Part shown: piece after piece, positions 44,649 to 52,674 of the stretch
How the letters are laid out: every line of letters starts with the position of its first letter
Position numbering within the stretch: position 1 is the first letter of the stretch
Assembly (NCBI RefSeq): GCF_003443735.1
Contig: NZ_CP031969.1
Coordinates: 1,240,001-1,304,000, forward strand
Direction of reading: 5' to 3'
DNA from: Streptomyces sp. CC0208
GTDB taxonomy: Bacteria; Actinomycetota; Actinomycetes; Streptomycetales; Streptomycetaceae
Length of the DNA stretch: 64,000 nt
Translations under genes and position numbers: made by a program
The notes under the pieces: generated by a model
The model's database searches: none
Told to the model about the DNA's origin: nothing
The model's input: only the letters and a program-made list of their open reading frames with translations

Positions 44649-45739
44649 ACGACGTGGTGGCCCTCGGCGAGGTGATGCTCCGCTTCGACCCGGGCGAGGG
44701 CAGGATCCGCACCGCCCGCACCTTCCAGGTCTGGGAAGGCGGCGGTGAGTACAACGTCGTCCGCGGACTGCGGCGCTGCTTCGGCCTGCGTACGGCCGTC
44801 GTGACCGCCCTCGCCGACAACCAGGTGGGGCAACTGGTCGAGGACCTGATCCTCCAGGGCGGCGTCGACACCTCCCTCATCCGCTGGGTGCCCGACGACG
44901 GCGTCGGCCGCACCGCCCGCAACGGCCTCAACTTCGTCGAGCGCGGCTACGGCATCCGGGGCGCGGTGGGCGTCAGCGACCGCGCCCACACGGCCGTCTC
45001 GCAGCTGCGCAAGGGGGACATCGGCTGGGACGCGGTCTTCTCCTCGGGGCCGCGCTGGTTCCACACTGGCGGCGTCTTCGCCGGTCTGTCGGACACCACC
45101 GTGGACGTCGCGGACGAGGCCATGGCGGCCGCTCGACGGCACGGTGTCAGGGTCTCCTACGACCCCAACTACCGCCCCAGTCTCTGGGCCGGCAGGGGCG
45201 GCCCTGACGCCGCCCGCGAGGTCGACCTGCGGCTCGCCCGCCACGCCGACGTCGTGGTGGGCGCCCTGGGCCTGGCGGGGCCGTACCCGGGCGCGGTACG
45301 CGTCGCTGCGGACGAGGTGCCCGACGCCCTCGTCGAAGTCGCCGCGCTGCTGCCGCAGGCCGAGGTGCTCGCGACCACCCTGCGGGACGTGCCCTCGGCC
45401 GGCGTCAACGACTGGTCCTCGGCCGCCTGGTCGCCCCGTACCGGCTTCGTCCGCGGCCCGGAACTGCCCGGCCTGCACGTCCTGGACCGCATCGGCTCGG
45501 GCGACGGCTTCGCGGCCGGTCTGATCTACGCACTGCTGACCCCCGGCGGTGACGAGGCCGGACCGGCGGGCCGTGCCGCACCCATGGCCGACCTCGACAC
45601 CGCCGGACTGAGCCGAGCCCTGGCCTACGGCACCGCGCACGGCGCCCTCACCATGACCACCCCCGGCGATGTGTCCATGGCCTCGCTCACCGAGGTCGAG
45701 GCACTCATGGCAGGCGGCTCCGCCACCGTCAGAAGGTGA
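44645..45739 (+). CDS. PfkB-family kinase, 2-keto-3-deoxygluconate kinase-like
   Basis: A 364-residue ribokinase-fold sugar kinase. It has GEVMLRFDPGEGRIRTARTF at the N-terminus and DRIGSGDGFAAGL near residue 280, with the catalytic Asp in GSGD. The EVMLRFDP type is typical of 2-keto-3-deoxygluconate kinases. A 6-deoxy sugar acid such as 2-keto-3-deoxy-fuconate has no C6 hydroxyl to phosphorylate, so the kinase implies a 6-hydroxy substrate in the pathway. The start is GTG 44645. Confidence 0.87.
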   Translation: MNDVVALGEVMLRFDPGEGRIRTARTFQVWEGGGEYNVVRGLRRCFGLRTAVVTALADNQVGQLVEDLILQGGVDTSLIRWVPDDGVGRTARNGLNFVERGYGIRGAVGVSDRAHTAVSQLRKGDIGWDAVFSSGPRWFHTGGVFAGLSDTTVDVADEAMAAARRHGVRVSYDPNYRPSLWAGRGGPDAAREVDLRLARHADVVVGALGLAGPYPGAVRVAADEVPDALVEVAALLPQAEVLATTLRDVPSAGVNDWSSAAWSPRTGFVRGPELPGLHVLDRIGSGDGFAAGLIYALLTPGGDEAGPAGRAAPMADLDTAGLSRALAYGTAHGALTMTTPGDVSMASLTEVEALMAGGSATVRR

Positions 45740-45785
45740 CGGGCCCATGGGCGCTCACGCCGTCGCCGCTTCCCAAGGAGCACAG

Positions 45786-46814
45786 TTGACACCGCACAGC
45801 ATCGGGCGCCGGAAGGTCGCGAGCACCCCGGTCGAGCTCACCGGGCTCGGCTTCGGGGCCTCCGTCATCGGCAACCTCTACAGAGTCACCCCGGCCCACG
45901 ACGCGCAGGCCGCAATCGAGGCGGCCTGGGAAGCGGGCATCCGGTACTTCGACACCGCCCCGCACTACGGGCTCGGTCTCTCCGAGCGCCGCCTGGGGGC
46001 GGCGCTGGCGGGCCGGCCACGTGACGCGTACGTCGTCTCCTCCAAGGTCGGCCGCCTGCTCGTGCCCAACGAGCACCCGCGCGGCACCGACACCGAGGGC
46101 TTCGTGGTGCGCGACGACCTGCGCCGACAGTGGGACTTCAGCCGGGACGGGGTGCTCCGCTCCATCGAGGACACGCTGGAACGCACCGGCCTGGACCGCC
46201 TGGACGTCGTCTACCTGCACGATCCCGACGACCAGTGGAGGCAGGCGGCCGAGGAGGCAATGCCGGCCCTGGCCGAGCTCCGGGACCAGGGAGTGATCGG
46301 CGCGATCGGCGCCGGAATGAACCAGTCGGCCATGCTCGCCCGCTTCCTGCGCGAGACCGCGGCCGACGTGGTGATGCTGGCCGGCCGGTACACCCTCCTC
46401 GACCAGTCGGCACTGGACGACGTCCTGCCCGCCGCCGAGGAACTCGGTAAGAGCGTGGTGGCCGTCGGCGTGTTCAACTCGGGCCTGCTCTCCCGCGACC
46501 ACCCCACCGAGGGCATGAAGTACGACTACCAGGAGGCCCCGCCGGAGCTGCTCGACCGCGCTCGGGCGATCGCCGACGTCTGCGCGGCCCATGGCACCAC
46601 CCTGCCCGCCGCCGCGATCGCCTTCCCCTGCACCCACCGCAGTATCATCAACGTCACCGTCGGTATGCGAAATCCGCAGCAGGTCGTACGGAACGTAGAA
46701 CTCCACCGCCGGTACGTCCCCGACGGGCTCTGGGACGATCTCCGCGCCCGGGGACTCATCAGGCCGGACGTGCCCGCGGCGCACGGGCCCGGAAGGAGCG
46801 CGCGGTGTCTCTGA
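45786..46814 (+). CDS. Aldo/keto reductase, L-fucose (D-threo-aldose) dehydrogenase type
   Basis: A 342-residue AKR. The catalytic tetrad can be placed: Asp and Tyr in RYFDTAPHYGLGLSERRLG, Lys in VVSSKVGR and His in VVYLHDPDDQ. The family oxidises L-fucose, L-galactose or D-arabinose to the lactone with NAD(P), the first step of this pathway. I choose TTG 45786 because AAGGAG ends 5 nt before it and the family sequence starts there; ATG 45747 is upstream in frame. It overlaps the regulator gene by 10 bp. Confidence 0.87.
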   Translation: MTPHSIGRRKVASTPVELTGLGFGASVIGNLYRVTPAHDAQAAIEAAWEAGIRYFDTAPHYGLGLSERRLGAALAGRPRDAYVVSSKVGRLLVPNEHPRGTDTEGFVVRDDLRRQWDFSRDGVLRSIEDTLERTGLDRLDVVYLHDPDDQWRQAAEEAMPALAELRDQGVIGAIGAGMNQSAMLARFLRETAADVVMLAGRYTLLDQSALDDVLPAAEELGKSVVAVGVFNSGLLSRDHPTEGMKYDYQEAPPELLDRARAIADVCAAHGTTLPAAAIAFPCTHRSIINVTVGMRNPQQVVRNVELHRRYVPDGLWDDLRARGLIRPDVPAAHGPGRSARCL

Positions 46815-47527
46815 CGGACAAGGCCATCGTGCAGATCCGGGAGCTGATCCGCAGCGGCGCGCTGCCGCCGGGCTCGAAGCTCCCGCCGGAACCGGAGCTG
46901 GCCGCTCAGCTGGGCCTCTCCCGCAACCTCGCGCGGGAGGCCGTGAAGGCGCTGGCCGTCGCCCGGGTCCTGGAGGTCCGGCGGGGCGACGGCACCTATG
47001 TGACCAGCCTGCAGCCGAGCCTGCTCCTGGAGGGGCTCGGCGGTGCGGTGGAACTGCTGCAGGGCGATTCCTCCGCGCTGCAGGACCTCATGGAGGTACG
47101 ACGGCTCCTGGAACCGGTCGCCACCGCGCTGGCCGCCACCCGGATCTCCGACGAGCAGCTGGCCGAGGTCGAGCGGCATCTGAACGCCATGCGCGATGCC
47201 CAGGACGACGTGGAGCGGCTCAACGCTCACGACGCCGCGTTCCACCGCGCCGTCATCTCGGCCACCGGCAACGAAACGCTCCTCACGCTCCTGGAGAGCA
47301 TCTCCGGACGCACCCTGCGCGCCCGCATCTGGCGCGGCCTGGTCGACACCCAGGCCTCCGGCCGGACCCTCGCCGAACACGAGGCGATCTTCTGGGCCCT
47401 GTCCGTCCGCGACGCCTCCCTCAGCCAGGCCGCCGCACTGCTGCACGTCAGCAACACCGAGCTGTGGCTCAGGGACCACCTGCGGTCGGGAGAAGCCCTT
47501 CCGTGGGGCGTGACCACAGGGCTCTGA
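46805..47527 (+). CDS. GntR-family (FadR/FCD) transcriptional regulator
   Basis: A 240-residue regulator. The N-terminal wHTH is LPPEPELAAQLGLSRNLARE with the wing RRGDGTYV, and the FCD ligand domain follows with LMEVRRLLEP, NAHDAAFHRAVISATGN and LAEHEAIFWAL (His residues for metal). It is the last gene of the operon and probably senses a pathway acid and controls the divergent region at 35326-35777. Confidence 0.9.
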   Translation: MSLTDKAIVQIRELIRSGALPPGSKLPPEPELAAQLGLSRNLAREAVKALAVARVLEVRRGDGTYVTSLQPSLLLEGLGGAVELLQGDSSALQDLMEVRRLLEPVATALAATRISDEQLAEVERHLNAMRDAQDDVERLNAHDAAFHRAVISATGNETLLTLLESISGRTLRARIWRGLVDTQASGRTLAEHEAIFWALSVRDASLSQAAALLHVSNTELWLRDHLRSGEALPWGVTTGL

Positions 47528-47539
47528 CCAGCGCTTCCA

Positions 47540-47557
47540 CAGACGCTCTTCCGTCTG
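47540..47557. promoter_or_regulatory. Inverted repeat after the GntR gene / upstream of vanA
   Basis: CAGACG and CGTCTG flank CTCTTC (perfect 6-bp arms). It lies 13 bp past the GntR stop and 99 bp before vanA. It could be a weak terminator or a repressor site for vanA. Confidence 0.35.
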
Positions 47558-47592
47558 GCAGAAGCCGCCTTGCGGAGCCACCACCGGCGTCA

Positions 47593-47636
47593 GGAACCTG
47601 TTCCCAACCACGGCACGCGGGGCGACGAAGCCCCGC
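47593..47636 (+). promoter_or_regulatory. Palindrome and hairpin in the vanA leader
   Basis: GGAAC-CT-GTTCC at 47593-47604 is a 12-bp inverted repeat. GCGGGGC (47617-47623) pairs with GCCCCGC (47630-47636) around 6 nt, 19 bp before the vanA ATG. The first may be an operator; the second may be a leader hairpin or the terminator of the upstream operon. Confidence 0.4.
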
Positions 47637-47655
47637 CGACAGGGACGGGAACCCC

Positions 47656-48729
47656 ATGCCTCACACGACCGCCTTCGCCAGGAACCAGTGGTACGTCGCC
47701 GCCTACAGCCACGAGGTGGGGCGTGAGGAGCTGCTCGGCCGGACGATCCTCGGTGAGCCGCTCGTCTTCTACCGGACGGAGGAGGACGGGACGCCCGTCG
47801 CGCTCGCCGACCGGTGTGTGCACCGCCGGTTCCCGCTGCACGAGAAGCCGAGCCGGCTCGACGGCGACCGGATCGTGTGCGGGTACCACGGGTTCACGTA
47901 CGACACGACGGGCACCTGTGTGTACGTGCCCGGTCAGAAGCGCGTACCGCGTACCGCGCGCGTCGCCTCGTACCCCGTCGTCGAACTGGACTCCCTGGTC
48001 TGGGTGTGGATTGGCGACCCGGCGCTCGCCGACGCCGACACCATCCCGCGGGCCAGGCACCTCGACTCCCCCGGCTGGGTCACCGTCCGCGGCATGGAAC
48101 CGATCGACGCCGACTACGGCCTGCTGGTCGACAACCTCCTCGACCTCTCCCACGAGACCTATCTGCACGGCGGCTACATCGGCACCCCCGAGGTCGCCGA
48201 GACGCCGATCACCACGGAGGTCGACGAGGGCGCGGGCATCGTCCGGGTGAGCCGGCACATGGACGACGCCGCGTGCCCGCCGTTCTATGCCAAGTCCACC
48301 GGTATCGAGGGCCGGATCACGCGCTGGCAGGACATCGAGTACCACGCGCCCTGTCTGTATCTGCTGCACAGCCGCATCGCCCCGGTGGGCGTGCTCCCCG
48401 AGACCGACGGCAGCGACCCGAACGGCTTCCACACCGAGATCACGTACGCCATCACGCCGTCGAGCGACGGTCACGTGTACGACTTCTGGATGGTCTCGCG
48501 GGACTGGGCGACCGAGGACGCCGAGGTCACCGAGTTCCTGCGGGGCAACAACCACACCGTCGTCATGCAGGACGTCGACGCGCTCAACCTGCTCCAGCGG
48601 ACGCTCGGCACCGAGCGCTCCGGCTACCAGGAGCTCAGCATCAACATCGACACCGGCGGTCTCGCCGCCCGCCGTATCCTCGCCCGTCTCGTCGAGGAGG
48701 GCGACAAGCCCGTGGAGAAGGTCCTGTGA
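47656..48729 (+). CDS. vanA: Vanillate O-demethylase oxygenase subunit (Rieske)
   Basis: A 357-residue Rieske non-haem iron oxygenase that demethylates vanillate (or a related methoxybenzoate) to protocatechuate. The [2Fe-2S] ligands are in CVHRRFPL and CGYHGF, spaced as CxH-17-CxxH. The mononuclear iron region is DNLLDLSHETYLHGG. Length and the N-terminus RNQWYVAAYSHEVG match VanA. It runs into a 67-residue ORF and then vanB with GTGA and ATGA overlaps. The substrate is inferred from family and from the pca operon in the same window. Confidence 0.88.
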   Translation: MPHTTAFARNQWYVAAYSHEVGREELLGRTILGEPLVFYRTEEDGTPVALADRCVHRRFPLHEKPSRLDGDRIVCGYHGFTYDTTGTCVYVPGQKRVPRTARVASYPVVELDSLVWVWIGDPALADADTIPRARHLDSPGWVTVRGMEPIDADYGLLVDNLLDLSHETYLHGGYIGTPEVAETPITTEVDEGAGIVRVSRHMDDAACPPFYAKSTGIEGRITRWQDIEYHAPCLYLLHSRIAPVGVLPETDGSDPNGFHTEITYAITPSSDGHVYDFWMVSRDWATEDAEVTEFLRGNNHTVVMQDVDALNLLQRTLGTERSGYQELSINIDTGGLAARRILARLVEEGDKPVEKVL

Positions 48730-48929
48730 GTGCCGCACCCACCGGGGAGATCTACCGCATCGACTGGCTGCCGGGTACGGACACCCTGCACGGCACCTGT
48801 CACTGCGGCCGCGAGCACACCTCGCAGGACCCGATCGAGATGTGGGAGTGGATGCTCGCCCACCCGAACGGTCACGCCCCGCAAGGACACGAGTCACAAG
48901 GACACGAGCCGCGAGGGAACAGTTCATGA
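48726..48929 (+). CDS. Small Cys/His-rich protein between vanA and vanB
   Basis: A 67-residue protein starting at GTG 48726, inside the vanA stop (GTGA), and ending inside the vanB ATG (ATGA). It has the order EIYRIDWLPGTDTLHGTCHC, then GREHTSQDPIEMWEWMLAHP, then a polar tail. The CHCGREH group could hold a metal. There is no domain I recognise and no membrane segment or signal. The tight coupling on both sides argues that it is translated and works with the demethylase. Confidence 0.7.
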   Translation: MSAAPTGEIYRIDWLPGTDTLHGTCHCGREHTSQDPIEMWEWMLAHPNGHAPQGHESQGHEPRGNSS

Positions 48930-49864
48930 GTGACGCGTACGAAGCCGAACTCGTCGTCGACCGCAGGGACTCGGCGGCCGACGGCGTGCTCGCCCTCACC
49001 CTGCGCCACCCGCTGGGCGAACAGCTCCCGGCGTGGGAGCCCGGCGCCCACATCGACGTGGTGCTCGGCCCCGGCCTGGAGCGGCAGTACTCCCTGTGCG
49101 GCGACCCGTCCGACCGCACCGCCTGGCGGATCGCCGTACTCCGCGAGCCCGCCGGGCGCGGCGGATCCGCCCATGTGCACGAACAGTTGAGGCAGGGCGG
49201 CAAGGTCCGGGTGCGCGGACCGCGCAACCACTTCGCCCTGCGGCCCGCGCCCCGCTACCGCTTCATCGCGGGCGGCATCGGTATCACACCGATCCTCCCG
49301 ATGCTCGCGGCGGCGGAGGCCGAGGGCGCCGAGTGGACCCTGCTGTACGGCGGGCGGACCCGTGAATCCATGGCGTTCACCGAGGAGTTGAGCCGCTACG
49401 GCGATCGCGTCACCGTCGCCCCGCAGGACGAGACCGGTCTCCTGGACCTCGCCTCGGTGCTGGACGGCGTCCCCGAGGACACCCTCGTCTACTGCTGCGG
49501 GCCCGGTCCGCTGCTCGACGCGGTGGAGCAGCGCTGCCCGGCCGGGCTGCTGCACGTGGAACGGTTCGCGCCCAAGGAGCAACCGGAGGGCGAGAACGCG
49601 GAGTTCGAGGTCGAGCTGGCGCAGACCGGCACGACGATCACCGTCGCTCCGGACGTCTCCGTGCTCGACGCCGTGCGCGCCTCGGGGGTCGAGGTGCTGT
49701 TCTCCTGCACCGAGGGCACTTGCGGCACCTGCGAGACAGACGTCCTCGACGGCACCCCGGACCACCGGGACTCGGTGCTCACGGACGAGGAGCGGGAGGC
49801 CGGGGAGACGATGATGATCTGTGTGTCCCGCTGCCGGGGGAAGAAGCTCGTGCTGGACCTGTAA
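48926..49864 (+). CDS. vanB: Vanillate O-demethylase reductase subunit
   Basis: A 312-residue phthalate-dioxygenase-reductase type protein that passes electrons from NAD(P)H to VanA. The FMN/FAD domain has RQYSLCGDPSDR, the NAD domain GGIGITPILPMLAAAE and YCCGPGPLL, and the C-terminal plant-type [2Fe-2S] domain FSCTEGTCGTCETDVLDG plus a later Cys in MMICVSRC. The start overlaps the stop of the small ORF. A hairpin follows 66 bp past the stop. Confidence 0.93.
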   Translation: MSDAYEAELVVDRRDSAADGVLALTLRHPLGEQLPAWEPGAHIDVVLGPGLERQYSLCGDPSDRTAWRIAVLREPAGRGGSAHVHEQLRQGGKVRVRGPRNHFALRPAPRYRFIAGGIGITPILPMLAAAEAEGAEWTLLYGGRTRESMAFTEELSRYGDRVTVAPQDETGLLDLASVLDGVPEDTLVYCCGPGPLLDAVEQRCPAGLLHVERFAPKEQPEGENAEFEVELAQTGTTITVAPDVSVLDAVRASGVEVLFSCTEGTCGTCETDVLDGTPDHRDSVLTDEEREAGETMMICVSRCRGKKLVLDL

Positions 49865-49891
49865 CCGCTGGACCGGTGGACACGGCGGACA

Positions 49892-50020
49892 TCCCGCCCG
49901 CACGGGGACGTCGACCGCCGCCACCACCTCGCCGCCCCGGTCCCGCACCGGGGCGGCGATCGCGCGTGCGGGGACCCGGGCCACGTACACGACGTCGTCG
50001 CCCCCGTCGGCAACTGTCAA
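49892..50020 (-). pseudogene. Remnant of an IclR-family regulator gene
   Basis: The minus strand encodes ADGGDDVVYVARVP joined directly to AIAAPVRDRGGEVVAAV. In intact IclR regulators these two conserved pieces of the ligand domain are about 80 residues apart. The frame is kept, so the loss looks like one internal deletion. The HTH and the C-terminus are missing, since nothing IclR-like precedes or follows. It lies between vanB and an importer operon, where an IclR regulator of aromatic genes would be at home. Confidence 0.7.
49931..49957. terminator. Hairpin after vanB, inside the IclR remnant
   Basis: GCCGCCCCGGT (49931-49941) pairs perfectly over 11 bp with ACCGGGGCGGC (49947-49957) around a 5-nt loop, 66 bp past the vanB stop. 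It can serve as the vanAB terminator even though it derives from old coding sequence. Confidence 0.55.
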
Positions 50021-50071
50021 CAATATTGTCAGCCAAAGGTGTTGACCCCACCCCCGCGAGCCCCATACCTT
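50020..50071 (+). promoter_or_regulatory. Promoter and palindrome upstream of the NitT/TauT importer operon
   Basis: ACAATATTGT at 50020-50029 is a perfect palindrome in an AT-rich patch. TTGACC at 50042-50047 and TACCTT at 50066-50071, with an 18-bp spacer, resemble a promoter. The palindrome sits just upstream of the -35, which suits a GntR- or IclR-type regulator. The gene starts at 50157. Confidence 0.5.
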
Positions 50072-50156
50072 TCGCGCTGAGCACCACTGTGCGATCTGCG
50101 CACAGCCTGTCGTCAGCACAGCCTGTCGGAACAACGAAGTCTGCACAGGAGGAGCC

Positions 50157-51128
50157 ATGCGTCGTCAGCTCGCCGCTCTCGCCGCCGGAGCGTTACTGGT
50201 CACCGCGTCGGCCTGTGGTTCGTCCGACGACTCGGGGGCCCCGGACCCGGGATCGTCGTCCGGCGGCACCACCACCGTCAAGCTCGGCCTCATTCCGATC
50301 GTCGATGTCGCGCCCGTCTATCTGGGCCAGAAAAAGGGCTTCTACAGCAAGCGCGGACTCCGGCTCGACATCTCGACCGCCGCCGGGGGTGCGGCGATCG
50401 TGCCCGGGGTCGCGAGCGGGCAGTTCCAGTTCGGCTTCTCCAACGTCACCTCCCTGCTGATCGCCCAGTCCTCCGGCGTACCGGTCCAGGCGGTCTCCAA
50501 CGGCATCGCCTCAACAGGCGTGCAGGGCAAGGACTTCGCGGCCATCGCGGTGAAGAAGGGCAGCTCGATCAAGTCCGCGAAGGACCTGGAGGGCAAGAAG
50601 GTCGCCATCAACACGCTGAAGAACATCAACGAGTCCGCGGTGCGCGAGTCGGTCCGCAAGGCCGGCGGCGACCCGGACAAGGTGACGTTCGTGGAGCTGG
50701 CCTTCGACCAGATGCCGGCCGCTCTCGACGGCGGCCAGGTCGACGCGGCCTGCGCGGTCGAGCCCGCGCTCGCCACGATCAAGAGCCAGGGCGGCCAGGT
50801 GGTCGCCTCCCCGCTGGTGGACGTGGCCAAGGACACCACCGTCGCCCTGTACTTCACCTCGACGCGGTACCGGCAGCAGAACGCCGACGTGGTGAAGAAG
50901 TTCCAGGAGGCCACCGCCGAGTCCCTCGCCTACGCCGACGCCCACCCGGACGAGGCACGCGCGATCATCACGACGTACACCAAGATCCCGGCCTCGGTGC
51001 TGGCGCAGGTGACATTGCCGAAGTGGCCGGCCGAGCCGAACAAGGCCTCCATCGAGGCGCTCGCGAAGCTGGGCGAGAACGACGGGTTCTTCAAGAAGAC
51101 CCCCGACGTCGACGCGCTGCTTCCGTGA
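50157..51128 (+). CDS. NitT/TauT-type ABC transporter substrate-binding lipoprotein
   Basis: A 323-residue SsuA/THI5-like binding protein. Lipobox TASAC is near residue 20. The mature domain has VKLGLIPIVDVAPVYLGQKK, GQFQFGFSNVTSLLIAQSSG, KDLEGKKVAINTLKNINE and GGQVDAACAVEPALA. AGGAGGAG precedes the ATG. Relatives bind sulfonates, nitrate, pyrimidines or aromatic acids. Its place right after vanAB suggests an aromatic acid; this is inference. Confidence 0.88.
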   Translation: MRRQLAALAAGALLVTASACGSSDDSGAPDPGSSSGGTTTVKLGLIPIVDVAPVYLGQKKGFYSKRGLRLDISTAAGGAAIVPGVASGQFQFGFSNVTSLLIAQSSGVPVQAVSNGIASTGVQGKDFAAIAVKKGSSIKSAKDLEGKKVAINTLKNINESAVRESVRKAGGDPDKVTFVELAFDQMPAALDGGQVDAACAVEPALATIKSQGGQVVASPLVDVAKDTTVALYFTSTRYRQQNADVVKKFQEATAESLAYADAHPDEARAIITTYTKIPASVLAQVTLPKWPAEPNKASIEALAKLGENDGFFKKTPDVDALLP

Positions 51129-51898
51129 GACTCCAGAACGCGGCGCTGGGCGCCGCCGGGTTCGCGGCCTTTCTCGCCCTGGGCGAGGCGGTGCCGCGGC
51201 TCGGTCTGGTCAAGGAGGAGTACTTCCCGCCGACCAGCCGGATCGCGCGCGCCCTCGCCGACGAGCTCTCCGACGGCACCTTCTGGACGGCGCTCGGCGA
51301 CACCCTCACCGGCTGGGCCCTGGGCCTGGCCATCGCCGCCTCGGCCGGGATCGTCATCGGCGTGATCGTCTCGGTCGTGCCGTATCTGCGCGAGGCGACC
51401 GCCTCGACGATCGAGTTCCTGCGCCCGATCCCCTCGGTCGCCCTGATTCCGCTGGCGGTGCTGCTGTACGGCAGCGAACTGCGCTCGGTGCTGCTCCTCG
51501 TCGTGTACGCGAGCTTCTGGCAGGTCCTCATCCAGACGCTCTACGGCGTCCAGGACGTCGACCCGGTCGCCGACGAGACGGCACGGTCCTACGGTCTGGG
51601 TGCCTGGGCGCGGATCCGGTACGTGCTGTGGCCGACCGCGCTGCCGTATGTGATGACCGGGGTGCGACTGGCCGCGGCCGTCGCCCTGATCCTCGCCATC
51701 ACCGGTGAACTCGTCATCGGGGCACCGGGGTTGGGCGCCAGGATCGCGGTGGCGCAGAACTCGCAGGCGGTGCCGGAGATGTACGCGCTGATCGTGGTGA
51801 CCGGCGTTCTGGGGCTGCTCATCAACGTCGGCGCGCGTACCGTGGAGCGACGGGCGCTGGCCTGGCACCAGTCGGTGCGCGGGGAGGTGGCGGTGTGA
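51125..51898 (+). CDS. NitT/TauT-type ABC transporter permease
   Basis: A 257-residue permease with about six helices. The EAA-type loop is VADETARSYGLGAWARIRY, and IEFLRPIPSVALIPLAVLLY is the family-specific segment. The start is GTG 51125 inside the previous stop, and the stop overlaps the next GTG. Confidence 0.9.
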   Translation: MRLQNAALGAAGFAAFLALGEAVPRLGLVKEEYFPPTSRIARALADELSDGTFWTALGDTLTGWALGLAIAASAGIVIGVIVSVVPYLREATASTIEFLRPIPSVALIPLAVLLYGSELRSVLLLVVYASFWQVLIQTLYGVQDVDPVADETARSYGLGAWARIRYVLWPTALPYVMTGVRLAAAVALILAITGELVIGAPGLGARIAVAQNSQAVPEMYALIVVTGVLGLLINVGARTVERRALAWHQSVRGEVAV

Positions 51899-52674
51899 AG
51901 CGGCTCCTGCGGCGGCTCGTCCTCGTGCTCGCGCTGCCCGCGCTGCTGGTCGTGGTCTGGTGGCTGGCCTCGGACGGCAGCACCGACGTCTTCTGGCCGC
52001 CGCTGCGCACGATCCTGCGGACCTTCCCGGACGTGTGGACCGCCGACCGCCTGCGCGACGACGTCCTGCCCAGCATCTGGCGCCTGGTGGCCGGTTACGC
52101 GCTGGCGGCCGTCGTGGGGGTCGCCGCCGGCACGGTCATCGGCTCCTACCGGCGGGTGCGGGCCGTGTGCGAACCGGTCCTGGAGTTCCTGCGGGCGGTC
52201 CCCCCACCGGTCCTGATCCCGGTCATCATGCTGTTCGCGGGCATCGGCGACACCATGAAGGTCACCGTCATCGCGAGCGGCTGCGTCTGGCCGATCCTGC
52301 TCAACACCGTCGAAGGCGTGCGCGCGGTCGACCCGGTGATGCTGGAGACGGCCCGCTCCTACGGCATCACCGGCCCCTCGCGGCTGCGCAACCTGGTGCT
52401 GCCCTCGGCCGGCCCGCAGATCTTCGCGGGCCTGCGTCAGGCGCTGTCCCTCGGCATCATCCTGATGGTCATCAGCGAGATGTTCGCGGCCAGCAACGGC
52501 ATCGGCTTCACCATCGTCCAGTTCCAGCGCAGCTTCGCGGTCCCCGACATGTGGACCGGGATCCTCGTCCTCGGTCTGCTGGGGTTCGTCCTCTCCGTCG
52601 TCTTCCAGCTGGTCGAGCGGCGGGTCCTCGCCTGGTACCACGGCCTGCGCGCCTCGGCCCGGCGGTCCCCGTGA
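51895..52674 (+). CDS. NitT/TauT-type ABC transporter permease
   Basis: A 259-residue second permease of the same importer. It shows VLEFLRAVPPPVLIPVIMLF and the EAA-type loop MLETARSYGITGPSRLRNLV. The two permeases are paralogous and presumably form a heterodimer, whereas many family members use a homodimer. It overlaps both neighbours by four bases (GTGA). Confidence 0.9.
   Translation: MKRLLRRLVLVLALPALLVVVWWLASDGSTDVFWPPLRTILRTFPDVWTADRLRDDVLPSIWRLVAGYALAAVVGVAAGTVIGSYRRVRAVCEPVLEFLRAVPPPVLIPVIMLFAGIGDTMKVTVIASGCVWPILLNTVEGVRAVDPVMLETARSYGITGPSRLRNLVLPSAGPQIFAGLRQALSLGIILMVISEMFAASNGIGFTIVQFQRSFAVPDMWTGILVLGLLGFVLSVVFQLVERRVLAWYHGLRASARRSP

Noticed and set aside
49779..50158. Longer minus-strand frame around the IclR remnant as an intact gene
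   Set aside because: Only the short IclR-like stretch is meaningful. The N-terminal part has no HTH, and the frame runs on into antisense of vanB.
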